Shown piece after piece: positions 1 through 11,665 of a stretch of DNA of 64,000 nt (position 1 is the first letter of the stretch; each line of letters begins with the position of its first letter). Made by a program: the position numbers and the translations under genes. This DNA comes from Carettochelys insculpta (lineage: Eukaryota > Chordata > Testudines > Carettochelyidae). Location: contig NC_134138.1 of the NCBI RefSeq assembly GCF_033958435.1, positions 3,112,001 through 3,176,000 of the forward strand. The letters run 5' to 3'. Below the pieces are notes generated by a model. The model saw nothing but the letters and a program-made list of their open reading frames with translations. It ran no database searches and was not told the DNA's origin.

Positions 1-603
1 TTAGCAGGGTTGCCAGTCCTGGGCGTGCGATTGTAAGCCCAGATTGAAAATGCAACATGTCTCCTCAAGAGCAGGCATGGAGCCAGTAAGCCACAAGCCC
101 CGATTGCACAGACAAGGCAGGGTAACCACTGCTGAATACAAATAATAATGACACCTGGCAGCCGTCACCGGGGGGCGCTGTGAGGTACAGTGTGATGATT
201 TGCCATGCGTGAGCAAGTGCTCAGTCTTGGGAGAACCCCCTGAGTTGCTGTTTGGGGCCTCAGGAGAGGGAGCTGTGGGAACTGCAGGCGTTTGCTCTGT
301 GCCAGGGTCAGTTCTTGAGGCCGACGAGCTCACTGTCAACCAGGAGCGGATTCGTGGAAAAGGGGATTACCCTGTATGCTGGGTGGCCGCCTCTTTTGCA
401 GATCCCAGCGCATGCATGTAAATAAACAAGTTACACTGGGAATATACCTAGGCCCTGGGTGTAATTTCCGTGCCACTGCTCAGCTGACCTGCAAAGTGCT
501 GGATGTCTGCTGCCCATGGGCAGTGAGGGACCCTGGCTCAGCTCCGAAGGCACGACAACAAGAGTCACTTCTCATTCCATGCAGCAGAGGTCAGCAGTAA
601 CAC
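1..603. other. SLC39A4 intron 2, no feature seen
   Basis: Downstream intronic sequence of SLC39A4. No exon resembling the next part of ZIP4 was recognised on the minus strand, and no repeat was identified. Confidence 0.5.
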
Positions 604-700
604 AGCCAGGACCCCGCAGCAGGGAGCAGACGCAGACACACACACACACACGCAGCAAGGGGCGCACGCGCGCACACACGCACACACAGAGCAGGGGGCA

Positions 701-740
<40 letters not shown>

Positions 741-810
741 GCAGGGGGCGCACGCGCGCGCACACACACACACACAGAGCAGGGGGCAGACACACACACA
801 CACACACACA

Positions 811-852
<42 letters not shown>
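604..852. repeat. (CA)n/(CT)n compound microsatellite in SLC39A4 intron 2
   Basis: Several CA runs separated by GCAGSRGG-type spacers (about 635-813), then an uninterrupted CT run (814-851). On the gene strand this reads GA then TG repeats starting at the 5' splice site of exon 2. The CA blocks themselves form a coarse tandem repeat of about 60-90 bp, each ending in AGCAGGGGGCAGA or AGCAGGGGGCGCA. Confidence 0.95.
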
Positions 853-855
<3 letters not shown>

Positions 856-1140
856 CTGGTGCCTGTCCGCGTCTCTGTAATGCTCCCGCAGGTTGCCCAG
901 CAGCTCGGCCACTTTCTCAGCAGAGAGCCCGGCGGTGGTATTCCCGCTGGAGAAGCTGGCGAGGAAGGCCCCAGCCTTGGCCGCCCACTGGCCGCCCCTC
1001 ACGGCCGTGCAGGTGGCAGGGGGGTCCGTCAGGTAGAGCAGCAGGCCGGCACTGAGCGGCAGGAGTTCCCCCGCCGTGAGGTTGGCCTCGCCGGTGCCTG
1101 CCTTGCCCACAAGCGTGAAGACGTCTGGCATGAAGATGCA
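856..1140 (-). CDS. SLC39A4: SLC39A4 coding exon 2
   Basis: 95 codons in phase 0, preceded by CCCCGCAG (acceptor at 1142-1141) and followed by the donor GTAAG at 855-851. It encodes extracellular-domain sequence including LLLYLTDPPATC, which matches the human LYLSNPEGTC region, and ends in YRDADRHQ. A GA/TG microsatellite starts within the first bases of the following intron, so the splice donor itself borders the repeat. Confidence 0.86.
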
Positions 1141-4100
1141 CTGCGGGGAGAGGGGCAGAGCTGGGCACGGGCAGGACCAGCCTCCAGCCAGCACATCCCG
1201 CGCCACACTGAGACCGGCAGCTGCCTCTTGCCATGAATGACAACCCCCGGCTGCCCAGCATGCCTTGCTGCTCCTGCCCTGGGCTCTGGGCTTGGCCCAG
1301 CCACGCTGGGGGGTGGCACTGGGGTAACTACCCAGCTGCATCTGCAGGGTGGGGAGCCTGTTGCCGTCACGGGCAGCGAAGGGGCATTTATTTCACCCCA
1401 GCGTCAGCCCCGGGTGCCCTGGGGCTGGGGTCCCTAGCACACACAGTCTGTGAGCCGGGTGAGCCTCAGCCCTGCTGCTTCCAGCCGGCAGTCGGGGCTG
1501 GGGAGGGGTCCGGGCCAATCCCAGGCCCCTCCCCCGATCTCTCAGCTGGAGAGGGGCAGGTTGGTTGGGGTCCCAGGGTTAGACCCTGCCTGGAAGCAGG
1601 ACCCAGGGGCCCTTCGCCTAAGGAAGTCCTCATTCCACGGGAGACGACAGCAGCTCTTGCTGGGGTGCTGTGCCCTGGGCGCCGACAGCGGGGCCGACTG
1701 CCTCACAGCCGGACTCTGACACCAACGCCCAGCCCCATGGCTGAATGCTCGGCTGAGCTGAGCGCACAGCCGCTTGCTGGGGGGTGGCACTGCGCAGAGG
1801 GCCGGGCGCGTTGGCTGCTGCGTGCCTGGGTTTCCCCAGTCGGTTGGCAGCGGGTAACACTGGGCTCGCTCGCCAGGGTCTCGGCCGTGGGTCTGGGCTC
1901 GCTCGCCGAGTCTTGGCAGTGAGACGCCCTTCGCTGGCGCCCCAAGGCCGTGATGCGAGCACAGATCGAACTGTGTCCGGGTCAGGAGGGGACGCTGCTG
2001 CTAGCCTGGCCCCGGGGTAGCCCTGTCCTAGCCAGCTGTGGCCCTTCTGCCCTTCAGCAGCTCTAAACGTGGTGAGCCAGCCAGGCAGGGCAGAGCAGGG
2101 CAGCCGTGGGCCTGGCAGGTGCAATGCTCTGCCCCGGGCAGCGGGAACAGCCAGCTTCCTGCACGCTGGGAGTCACAAGCAATCCCCGCCTCACGGCAGC
2201 CAGTCTACAGCCTCATCGACGGCGGTGCCGTCACGCCAGCTTGTCTGGCTCTAGGCTCTGAACCCCAGGGCGGGGCAGGGGCTCAGAGTCCAGGCTCCAG
2301 CTGCTTTTAGCACAGTGCAGTAGCCCCAGGCTCTCAGCCGTTCTCGTCGGGCAGGTCGGCTTTTGCAACACCGCTGGAGCCAGCTGGGCTGGGACACCTG
2401 CAGCCAGAATCTCTGGGCCTGCTCTGGAGCCTGGGAGCGGCTGCAGAGCCCAGCACTGCCTGCAGCTCCTGGCCCATCTGATGCAACCCAGGCCTGCTCC
2501 AGTGCCCGGGGCCAGGGAGGAAGGTCCGTCCCACTACTGCATTCAGGAGCCTTCTGCCTTCCCCGGCTGCGTGGGGGTACCAGCTCTCCTGCAAAACAAC
2601 TCCAGTCACAGGAGGAAGCGGCTCTGGTGACTTAATCCGTTTGTTAGCCTTTAAGGCGCTCCAGGGCTGCTTGTTAGTGGTGTCGGCCTTGCAGGCTACC
2701 CCGTGCACGCCTCACCCTGCTCATGCCCCTGTGCACACGCTCTGCAGCCGCCCCCTGCACTGTACCGCCCGGCCAGGGGCAGGAGGGCAGCTCAGGAGAC
2801 AGCCGGGCTGGGGCTGGGGGAGGACAGGACACCGCCGATTCAGCAGCCAGGGGAAAGCAGGGCCAGCTGGGCTACCAGCCGGGCTTGGAAGTCCTGCCAG
2901 TCGGGGGTGGGGGGAAGCGGAGGAGGGAGGGAGGCAGAGGGCGTGAGATAAGAAGAGACAAGACAGATAAGGAGATGGCGGTTTGAAAGGCCAGGGGGTG
3001 GGGGGAAGGGAGCAGCTGGGCAGGAGAGGAGCTGGGCTCCCTTCCCCTGGCCAGGCTGAAGCCCTGACCCTGGCCAGGGGGGAAGGACCCACCAACTCGC
3101 CCCTCACAGGCAGAGGTGGAGAGGCGGGACCCAGCCTGACACGGGGGCACCTTGCCGCAGCACGTGCCGAGCTGCACTGCACACATCCCTGCTCCCGTAT
3201 GCAGTGTGCGCCTGGCACTGCAAACAATTCCCTGTGCCCGTACGCACTGCACGCCTGGCACTGCACACATCCCTGCACCCGTATACACTGCACGCCTGGC
3301 ACTGCGCACACATCCCTGCGCCCATATGCACTGAGCGCCTGACACTGCACACATCCCTACACCCCTATGTAGTGTGTGCCTGGCACTGTGCACACATCCC
3401 TGTGCCTGTATGCACTGCATGCCTGGCACTGCACACATGCCTTCACCTGTATGCACTGCGTGCCTGGTACTGCGCACACATCCCTGCGTCCATCTGCACT
3501 GTTTGCCTGGCACTGCGCACACATCCCTGTGCCCATATGCACTGCGTGCCTGACGCTGTGTGCCTGGCACTGCGCACGCATCCCTGCGCCTGTATGCACT
3601 GCGTACCTGGCACTGCACACCTGGCACTGCACACACATCCCTGTGCCCGTATGCACTGCGTGCCTGACACTGTGTGCCTGGCACTGCGCACACCTCCCTG
3701 CACCCGTATGCACTGCACGCCTGGCACTGCGCACACATCCCTTCACCTGTATGCACTGCATGCCTGGCACTGCGCACACATCCCTGCACCCATATGCACT
3801 GCGCGCCCGGCACTGCGCACACATCCCTGCGCCTGTATGCACTGAGCGCCTGGCTCTACACACACACACACACACATGCTCCCCCGCGTGCTGCACAGCC
3901 ACACTGGTGTGCATGCCCCAAACTCTGCCTTGCGTTCACGCTGCACTCCACGCACCCCGCACTGCTCACACACACGTGCACAAGACACTGCAAGCTGTGT
4001 GCTGACGTGCACACCCTGCACACTCCATGCCGCAGACCGACGCACACGCACACTCGGCACGTCGCGTACTGCACACCCTACGCTGCACACACGCACCCCC

Positions 4101-5676
4101 ACACGTGCAAGGGCATGCCGGGGGTGCGTGCGAGCACAAAGCACATGCGTGTACCTCGGGCTGTGGGTCACTGCCCCACATAGGGGCACCCAGACCCCTT
4201 ACAGTGACAGACTGAGCTCCTCTGCGGCTGAGAGCCAGCTGCCTTCTAGGTCAACTTGTAGAGCAGGGGCCAGCAAACGCCACTCGGGGCACATAAGCCG
4301 ACTCAGCAGCACGCAAGGTGGGACCTCAGCCCCTCCCCTCCTCCCCCATGCAGCCGGGAGCTTGCCCAACGCCCGGCCACCTGTGGATCACCGAAAGACC
4401 AGCTAATACCGGTAAGCTCTGCACCTGAATGTATTTATTAACCCAGCTGCGCTAAGTAAGAGCGTTAGTGACTTTAAAAAGGGTCACTGGCCCTCGGACC
4501 CCCATTTCCATGCTCTGCCTTGAACAGGTTGCTGAACGCTGCTGTAAAGGCTCCTGCACTAAGCTCCAGAGGTTCGAGTCCGCCTGGGGGAGGTTACAAG
4601 CACCCCCCCACCACCACACTGTGTGGCACAAAGCCCCCCCCCGGCCCATGGCTGGCCATGCCACCCGTGCGACGCAGCCCTGCCAGGCTTGCTCTGGCTG
4701 CAGGGAAGGGCGAATTCGCCTTTCTGAGTCTTGACTCCACTGAAGCTCCCTGAGCAGCCTTTTCCAGGGTCAGGCCTCGGCCCGGCTAGCAGCGCCCGGA
4801 CCTGCAGTCCAGGACGTGGGGATCCCATGGACGTAGGGGCTTGGGCTGGCTCTGCCCTAGCAGCCCCTGGGCACTTGCCCCAGCCCCGGTGCAGGTCCCG
4901 GGTCCCCCACCCCAGTCTGGGCCGGTTCTTCTGTTAAGGGGAAGGAACAGCTGGCTCCTGTCTACACCAGGGGGGCACTGAAAGGGGCAGGGGCCTGTGT
5001 GGCCTTGGCCCAGGGAGGAACCAGCCAGGAGAGGGGGCGGAGGGGTGGGCTCTGTGTCAGGGTGAGAAGCCCTGTGTGCAGAGTGGAGGAGCCGTCTCCA
5101 GGCTCCCTTGGTGCCGGTCAGGCCTGGAACCTGCTGGGCCAGTCCTGCGAACCCAGCAAGGCCAGGAGTCCCCCCAGCCTTCAGGAGATGCTTCTCCAGC
5201 CAGAGCCATCCCTGCCTGCCCCCTCCCTAACAGCGCCCCACTGCACCTGGCCCCCACAGTCACACCCACACCCACACCCCCCGGGCGGCCGGCCGGCAAG
5301 CTCCCCATCAAGCCGGTGACGCAGGCTGGCCGGGACGCCCGGGCTGGGAACCTGGCACTCCGGCTGCCGCGGCCCCTCCCATCAGGCTGGAGTTTGACCC
5401 CCTCTTTGCTCCCGACCCGCAGCAGGAGGAAGGAGGGGAGCGGGCTGCGGCTGGCTGCAGCGTTACCTTTTCACACGGCACTTCTGCGCACTGCACACGG
5501 GCCGCCACCGTGTTTAAGAGGGAGTCGAGGGCAGCGTGGGACAGAGAGCCTTCGCCCGACGCCAGCAGGGCCCACATGCTCTGCAGCGCTTCCTCCAGGC
5601 TGGGCACCGGCGCCCCTTGTCCCGGGCGCGCAGCTGCCCCCAGGCAGAGCAGGACCAGGGGCAGCAGGAGAGCCAT
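856..5676 (-). CDS. SLC39A4: SLC39A4 (ZIP4 zinc transporter), 5' part: coding exons 1-2
   Basis: Plasma-membrane zinc importer of the ZIP family; in mammals it takes up dietary zinc in enterocytes. Two exons are visible on the minus strand, 5467-5676 and 856-1140, joined in phase 0 across a 4.3-kb intron with consensus GT and AG ends. The joined 165 residues cover the signal peptide and the first part of the extracellular helix-rich domain. The stretch AARVQCAEVPCEKC across the junction closely resembles human ZIP4. The next exons, including all membrane helices and the metal site, lie beyond the left edge. The start is the ATG at 5676 because it opens directly into a hydrophobic signal peptide; the frame runs further upstream but without such a signal. 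The gene faces away from TONSL, about 54 kb away. Identification is from remembered family similarity, not from a search. Confidence 0.88.
1141..3169. other. SLC39A4 intron 1, left part
   Basis: GC-rich sequence without recognisable coding or repeat content. The overlapping open frames on both strands are the kind expected in GC-rich noncoding DNA. Confidence 0.5.
3175..3862. repeat. 43-bp minisatellite in SLC39A4 intron 1
   Basis: About 15 imperfect copies of a unit near 43 bp, built around CCTGGCACTGC, CACACATCCCTG and CCGTATGCACTG. Some copies carry internal duplications, for example near 3545 and 3600-3620. The long Cys/His-rich frames on both strands are products of the repeat, not genes. 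The array passes into looser CA-rich sequence up to about 4150. Confidence 0.93.
3863..5465. other. SLC39A4 intron 1, right part
   Basis: Starts with degenerate CA-rich sequence (3863-4150) grading out of the minisatellite, then GC-rich sequence without a recognised feature up to the exon 1 donor. Confidence 0.5.
5467..5676 (-). CDS. SLC39A4: SLC39A4 coding exon 1
   Basis: 70 codons. Residues 1-21 (MALLLPLVLLCLGAAARPGQG) form a typical signal peptide. The rest is the start of the extracellular domain, with Cys residues in VQCAEVPC that are conserved in ZIP4. The exon ends in AAG followed by GTAACG (donor GT at 5466-5465). Confidence 0.88.
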
Positions 5677-7165
5677 GGCCACGTCCTCGAGGGCTACGTC
5701 GCTTTGGGGAGCCGCGGCAGCTCCGGGCCGGGGAGCCAGAGCTGTGGGGAGCAGGGGCTCTGATCCCGCAGGTACCGCTGCTGCCGCTGCCTGTGACTGG
5801 CTCCGGGAGAGACTGCCTCGGGTTAACCACTCCACAGACGCCGTCCAGCTCTGCAGTTCCTCCTGCAATAGTGGCTCCGAATTGCCCGGCCCAGCCCTCC
5901 GTCCCTCCAGGGAGTGGCAGGGCTCGGCTCTGCCGGAAGAGCAGGCACACCTTCACTCCAGCGCCGTCAGCAGAGCGGCCCCCGCCAGGAGGAAATGAGC
6001 GGGCAGGGCCTGCTTCCAGGCTCTTGCCCAACACGGTGCCCGGCCCAGCGCTAGAGCCCGGGCAGCTCAGCACCCAGCGGCGTCGGCTCCCCCGGGAGTG
6101 CCGGCTCCCAGCTCCCCTTGCTCTAACCACCAGGCCCCCTGGCAGATCCTGTACTCTCCCCGGTGAGGGGAGAGGCACGTTCATTCTAGGATGGGGCTGG
6201 AAGGTTCCCCATGTATCCCTGGAGGGCCCCTGCTCCCCGGGGGGTGGAGGGGGCTCTTGTTGAGGGGATGTCAGGGGACCAGGGCAGTGGGGCTGGGAGC
6301 AGCCGCAGGCACAGATCGCGGCTTCAGGTTTAACCACGTCCCACTTGCTCAGCGTCGGCCGCACTCAGCTGCTCTGCGCGAGCTCTGCGGGGCAGCAGCC
6401 AGCCCGGGGGCCAGGGCTCTGGCAGGCATGCGTGGCCCAGCGCTGGAGGCGGTGGAAGGAGGCGTTCCAGGCCCTGCAGGACAGTGAAACATCAGTGAGC
6501 CGTCCTTGGGACTGGAGAGAGAGGCAGAGCTGCCCTGGCCGGAGGGTCCCAGCACCCGGAACCTGGGCACCCTGGGCAAGCGGAATACCCCGTCTTACAG
6601 CCCCACGCACACGAGCTGCCCCGGCCTCTCTTGGCAGCTGACAGCCCAGTCCCCGGCGCTGCCGGAAGATGGTCACACGTTAGCCACCGGTCTGGCTGTG
6701 GGGTGCGCAGCGAAGCCTCGGGAGAAGGGCTGGAAGCCCTGGTAGGCGGGACAGCCTCAGGCGTGGAACTCAGCAAAGCAGGCGGCCACATTCCAGCCCC
6801 GGCAGCTGATGCAGCGGGATGGCTGAAGACGCCAGGCCTCGCCCCGCCACAGCGCTGGGAGGGCCGCTGCACGACGGCCCAGGGCGCTACAGCGGCCTGG
6901 CACAAGAGGGCAGGGCGACAGCACCGGGACGCTGCTTGGCCCGCAGCGCGTCGCAGGCTGAGGCTGCTGAGCCAGGCCGGTGGCAAGGGACAATACAACC
7001 CCCATGCCCACAGCAAGGTTCCCAGGACCCCTGGGCAGGCTCAGCTGGGGAGAGGGGCACGAGTTGCTCACAGCCCAGCAGGGCAGGATGACACGACTGC
7101 CGGGAGCGAACCCGCAAAGGAACCTGCACGGCCAGCTCCAGCGTGCCTGGGGGGACGGCAAGCAC
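5677..7165. other. SLC39A4 5' flank, no gene recognised
   Basis: GC-rich sequence upstream of the SLC39A4 start codon. It must hold the 5' UTR and promoter, but no TATA box or transcription start could be placed. Short open frames on both strands resemble no known protein. Confidence 0.45.
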
Positions 7166-7684
7166 GCTGCACACTGTGTGTGCACACACACTGCACGCTG
7201 CGCGCGCACACTGCACACCCTATACTGTGTGTGCACACACACTGCACACTGCGCGCGCGCACTGCACACCCTATACTGTGCGTGCACCCACACTGCACGC
7301 TGCGCGCGCACGCTGCACACCGTGCACCCTGTACTGTGCGTGCACACACACTGCACACTGCGCGCGCACGCTGCACACCGCGCACCCTGTACTGTGTGTG
7401 CACGCGCACTGCACACTGCGCGCGCGCACTGCACACCGCGCACCCTGTACTGTGCGTGCGCACACACTGCACACTGCGCGCGCACACTGCACACCGCGCA
7501 CCCTGTACTGTGCGTGCACACACACTGCATACACACACTGCACACTGCGCGCGTGCACTGCACACCCTGTACTGTGCGTGCACACACACTGCACGCTGCG
7601 CGCGCACACTGCACACTGCGCAGCCTGTACTGTGCATGCACACACACAGCACACACACTGTACACGCTGCACACCCTGCTCTGT

Positions 7685-7690
<6 letters not shown>
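7166..7690. repeat. 58-bp CA/CG-rich minisatellite
   Basis: About nine imperfect copies of a unit near 58 bp containing CTGCACACTGCGCGCGCAC, CACCCTGTACTGTG and CGTGCACACACA. Some units are truncated to about 40 bp (for example 7516-7570). A pure (CA)n run follows at 7690-7719, and CA-rich sequence continues to about 7860. Alternating GC and CA stretches make it purine-pyrimidine alternating DNA. Confidence 0.93.
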
Positions 7691-7722
<32 letters not shown>

Positions 7723-7864
7723 TGCACGCCCCATGCTGTGCAAAAGCACACACCCCACACTGTGCCCATACACACTGCACACTGCATCCTTACACGTGCA
7801 CACACCCCCGTTCACACTTGCCACCGCACACGCACGCACACACCACCATACACGCCGTGGAGCT

Positions 7865-9495
7865 GGTCGAGGTGCAGGGTCAGGACTGCAGCACTGCAAG
7901 CATGCGGGTAAGGGACCACCAGGCAAACAGCCCCACAATGGCTGTGAGTCCAGAGCGGGAGCGCCAGCCCTGGGGCAGCGTGTGGGGACCCGGCCCCAGC
8001 CCCATGCTGGCTGCAAGCTCTGCACTTAGGTTGCACCAGCTGGTTACCCGGTCTGAGCTCCTCAGGCCCTACAGCAGCCGGACCAGGGAGTCCAGGCCAG
8101 GCCCTGGGGTGCTCCCTCGTCCCACCCGCCAGGGAGCCTGCCTGCGCGCTAGCTGGGCCCTTACGCCCAGGCTCACAGCAATGGCCAGGTCACCCCCCAG
8201 CCCCAAAGGGCCAGTGACCCCAGGTCACCTGCCCCCAGAGCTCACAGCAAAGCCAAGCGTGCGGCCCATCCTCCCACAAACCATCGAAAGCTTCCCTGGC
8301 GACGGAAGGGAAACAGCAGGTTATTTCCAAGGCTAAGCAGCTGGGAACAAGAGATACACAAATGAGTTGCCCATCCCTCAGAATCTGACATGTGAAGGAA
8401 GAAAGAAAATCGTTGAAAGGCTCAAATACACACACACACCGTTAGCACAGTTCTCGGGGCAGGCCTGCAGCAGAGACGGAATAAGCTGCTGTCTTAAATC
8501 AAGTCTCTGGAACAGCCCCGCAGCCGGGATGGGCATCCGTCCTTTGCTCAGCGCTCCCGTCCATAGCAAAAATCTCGACAGCAAAGGGGCAGTGCAGGAC
8601 TGGAGACCAAATGGAAGGGTTCCCAGGCCCCTCTGTTTCTCCTCGGCCGTGTGGCGGGGCTCCCCTTGCTCCCTCTGTGGAACAGCCAGTCCCAAGTCGG
8701 AGTCTGGAGTGGACTGTGTCTGGACCCTGTTCTATGCAGGAAAGTCCATTCGGTGCCGTCGGTGTCTCCTGTGTTTCGTTGTCCATTGACTAGTGCTTGC
8801 TGGGCCAGTCAGCCTGACCGGCCTTTCCGCACATGCTGGCTGACTGCTCAGTGGGTGTTCCTCCAGGGCCTGATGGCTGTATTGACACCTGGCTCATGTG
8901 AGTAGCATCGACTACAAAAATGCAACACCCCCCCCAAAGTACAACCAGAACCAGCCAACCAGAAGCTTGCAATGGACGTCTGCCTGGGCCCCCCTTGTAC
9001 ATGATTTGTTACAAACATAGGAGAGCGGCTGCAACAACCATCTGTGAAAACGTATCACAATCGAGTAACAGCACAAGGGAAGGGAAAGCAACCCTCCTTT
9101 GTCCTCTTTATTTCCCCAACTGGCTGGCTGCTGCCAGCGAACCTTCCCCGCAGAGGAGAAGCTTACCCTGGAATCGCTCAACAAGTCCCTCGCGCGACGG
9201 GGCTCAGAAGTTAGAGGTGAGATTCACGCTGGCGGATCCAGCAAAGTCTGAATATGACCCACGCCCTTAGAAGCCTGCTACAGATCTAACGGTGCTCGTA
9301 CGTAGCGAGGCCAGGCGCTTGTCTGTGTTCCCTGCAGACATGGCCATTCGGGCAGGAGCTGGCACCTGGTCGGTCAGCATCACAACTCACCAGCCCGTAG
9401 GAGGAAGAAACGATATGGACCCCGAACAAGGCCAGGGCTGAAAACCACCAGACAGGGGCTCAGGGACAAGACCAGAAGCTTGGTCCAGACGGAAC
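7865..9495. other. Intergenic, no feature recognised
   Basis: No coding exon, RNA gene or known repeat was identified. Short open frames on both strands lack any recognisable motif. Confidence 0.4.
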
Positions 9496-9499
9496 GTGA

Positions 9500-11052
9500 G
9501 GTGACCTGTGTGAGGCGACCTGGATAAATTGGAGGACTGGGCCAAAAGAAATCTGATGCAGTTCAACAAGGAAAAGTGCAGAGTCCTGCACCTGGGGTGG
9601 AAGAATCCCAACCATTGTTACAGGCTGGGGACCGACTGTCTCAGCAGCGGTACGATGGAAAGGGACTCAGGGGTTATGGTGGATGAAAGGCTGGATATGA
9701 GTAAACAGTGGGCCCTTGTAGCCAAGAAGGCTAACGGCATAGTAGGGTGCATTAGGAGGAGCATTTCGTGCAGATCTAAGCTGCGTCTACACGTGCACGC
9801 TACTTCGAAGTAGCGGCAGTAACTTCGAAATAGCGCCCGTCGCGTCTACACGTGTTGGGCGCTATTTCGAAGTTGAAATCGACGTTAGGCGGCGAGACGT
9901 CGAAGTCGCTAACCCCATGAGGGGATGGGAATAGCGCCCTACTTCGACGTTCAACATCGAAGTAGGGACGTGTAGACGATCCGCGTCCCGCAACATCGAA
10001 ATAGAGGGGTCCTCCATGGCGGCCATCAGCTGGGGGGTTGAGAGATACTCTCTCTCCAGCCCTTGCGGGGCTCTGTGGTCACCGTGGGCAGCAGCCCTTA
10101 GCCCAGGGCTTCTGGCTGCTGCTGCTGCAGCTGGGGGTCCGTGCTGCATATACAGGGTCTGCAACTAGTTGTTGGCTCTGTGTATCTTGCACTGTTTAAT
10201 GAAAGTGTGTCTGGGAGGGGCCCTTTAAGGGAGCGACTTGCTGTTGAGTCCGCCCCGTGACCCTGTCTGCAGCTGTGCATGGCTCCCTTATTTCGATGTG
10301 TGCTACTTTGGCGTGTAGACGTTCCCTCACTGTGCCTATTTCGATGTTGGGCTGAGCAACGTCGAAGTTGAACATCGACGTTGCCAGCCCTGGAGGACGT
10401 GTAGACGTTATTCATCGAAATAGCCTATTTCGATGTCGCAACATCGAAATAAGCTATTTCGAAGTTGGGTGCACGTGTAGACGTAGCCCTAGAGAAGTAG
10501 TTATTCCTCTTTATTCGGCACTGGTGAGGCCACATCTGGAATATTGTGTCCAGTTTTGGGCCCCCCCGTATAAAAAGGATGTGGATTTGCTGGAGCAGGT
10601 TCAGCGAAGGGCAACAAAAATGATTGAGGGGCTGGAGCACAAGACCTGTGAGGAGAGGCTGAGGGATTTGGGCTTGTTTAGTTTACAGAAGAGAAGGCTG
10701 AGGGGTGATTTAATAGCAGCCTTCAACTTCCTGAAGGGGAGCTCTAAAGAGGAGGGTGAGAAGCTGTTCTCAGTGGTGTCAGACAGAAGAACAAGGAGCG
10801 ATGGTCTGAAGCTGAAGAGGGGGAGGTGTAGGTTGGATATTAGGAAAAACTACTTCCCCAGGCGGGTGGTGAAGCACTGGAATGTGTTGCCTGGAGAGGT
10901 GGTGGATTCTCCATCCCTCGAGATTTTTAAGTCCGGCTTGACAAGGTCCGGGCTGGGATGACAGTTGGGGTTGATCCTGCTTGAAGCAGGGGGCTGGACT
11001 AGATGACCTCCTGAGGTCCCTTCCCGCCCTGTGATTCTGTGATTCTGTGACA
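9500..11052 (+). mobile_element. CR1 LINE 3' fragment, split by a Harbinger MITE
   Basis: The 9500-9778 part translates to the CR1 reverse-transcriptase C-terminal region (FNKEKCRVLHLG, ERDSGVMVDERLDMS). It resumes at 10489 with [17 protein letters not shown] and continues through [12 protein letters not shown] and the 3' UTR. It ends in the CR1-typical GATTCTGT octamer repeat near 11035-11052. Removing the MITE at 9779-10488 rejoins a continuous CR1. The 5' end is truncated, as usual for LINEs. Confidence 0.9.
9779..10488 (-). mobile_element. Harbinger MITE copy A (710 bp)
   Basis: Non-autonomous PIF/Harbinger element with terminal inverted repeats of the form GGCTRCGTCTACACGTGCAC. It is flanked by CTA on both sides (9776-9778 and 10489-10491), a 3-bp target duplication. 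It is inserted in the CR1 at 9500-11052. Its interior on the minus strand retains a relic of the transposase N-terminus (DPQLQQQQPEALG). The strand given is the direction of that relic. Confidence 0.92.
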
Positions 11053-11242
11053 GATGTTGCTCGGGACAGAGGGACGGGAAGCAGATGCCAGCAAGAGCCA
11101 GGCAGCCAGAGACAGGCGCGCTGCTGCGGATGTGACAAGGCCAAGCGCGTCGTAGCAATGACCACCTGAAGATCGCCTGCTCTGTTCTTTCCCTCTGGGT
11201 CCCCGGCGCCGGCTGTCATCAGAAGCCAGGGCACTGACCCAG

Positions 11243-11660
11243 TGTGATGGAGTGGGGGGAGTGCATGGGTGAGTCAGGCTGGATGTCCGAGGCAAGCAGC
11301 AGCTCCCAGTGGCTAAGCATGACCCTGGGGCTACAACTGGCAGATAACACCTCTGCCTGAACAAAGAGCAGGGAGGAGCCGAGCTGGGGTTTTGAATCGG
11401 GGGCGGCAGTTAGAGGCGAGGAAAAGGGAGAGCTGGAAGGCAGCCAGCTGAGGAGGGGGGAAAGCTACACCCCAGAGGGGCCCCCCTCGGGGTCTTCCCC
11501 CAGGACAGGTTGGAAGGACTGTCTCTGGCTGCTAGGCTGTTGCTTCTGTGAGAAACTGGACATCTGTTGCCTAATAAACCTGCTGTTGTACCTGCTGAGT
11601 GAGAGTCTCTCCTGCCAGCGGACGGGGTGCAGTGCAGGGGGACCCCTGAACCCCATCACA
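11243..11660 (+). mobile_element. Solo LTR, gypsy type
   Basis: 418 bp beginning TGTGATGG and ending CCATCACA, an inverted TG...CA pair. It is flanked by the 5-bp direct repeat CCCAG (11238-11242 and 11661-11665). A polyadenylation signal AATAAA is at 11572. Its end sequence GACCCCTGAACCCCATCACA also closes the LTR of the gypsy remnant at 44961-45344, which identifies the family. No internal region is present, so it is a recombination-derived solo LTR. Confidence 0.88.
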
Positions 11661-11665
11661 CCCAG

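Noticed and set aside
3175..3862. CRISPR-like array
   Set aside because: The units are contiguous, imperfect and lack unique spacers, and the DNA is vertebrate.
2872..4005. Long Cys/His-rich frames on both strands over the intron 1 minisatellite
   Set aside because: They follow the 43-bp repeat unit exactly and occur in several frames at once, so they are repeat translations and not proteins.
5076..6263. 395-codon plus-strand frame opposite SLC39A4 exon 1
   Set aside because: Antisense shadow of a GC-rich exon and its flank; no recognisable protein.
6757..8336. Frames of 350-426 codons over the 58-bp array
   Set aside because: Same reason: open in several frames on both strands because the array lacks stops.
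9862..10415. 100- and 105-codon minus-strand frames repeated in each Harbinger MITE
   Set aside because: They are identical because the MITE copies are young. They contain only a relic of the transposase N-terminus plus terminal repeat, so they are not separate genes.
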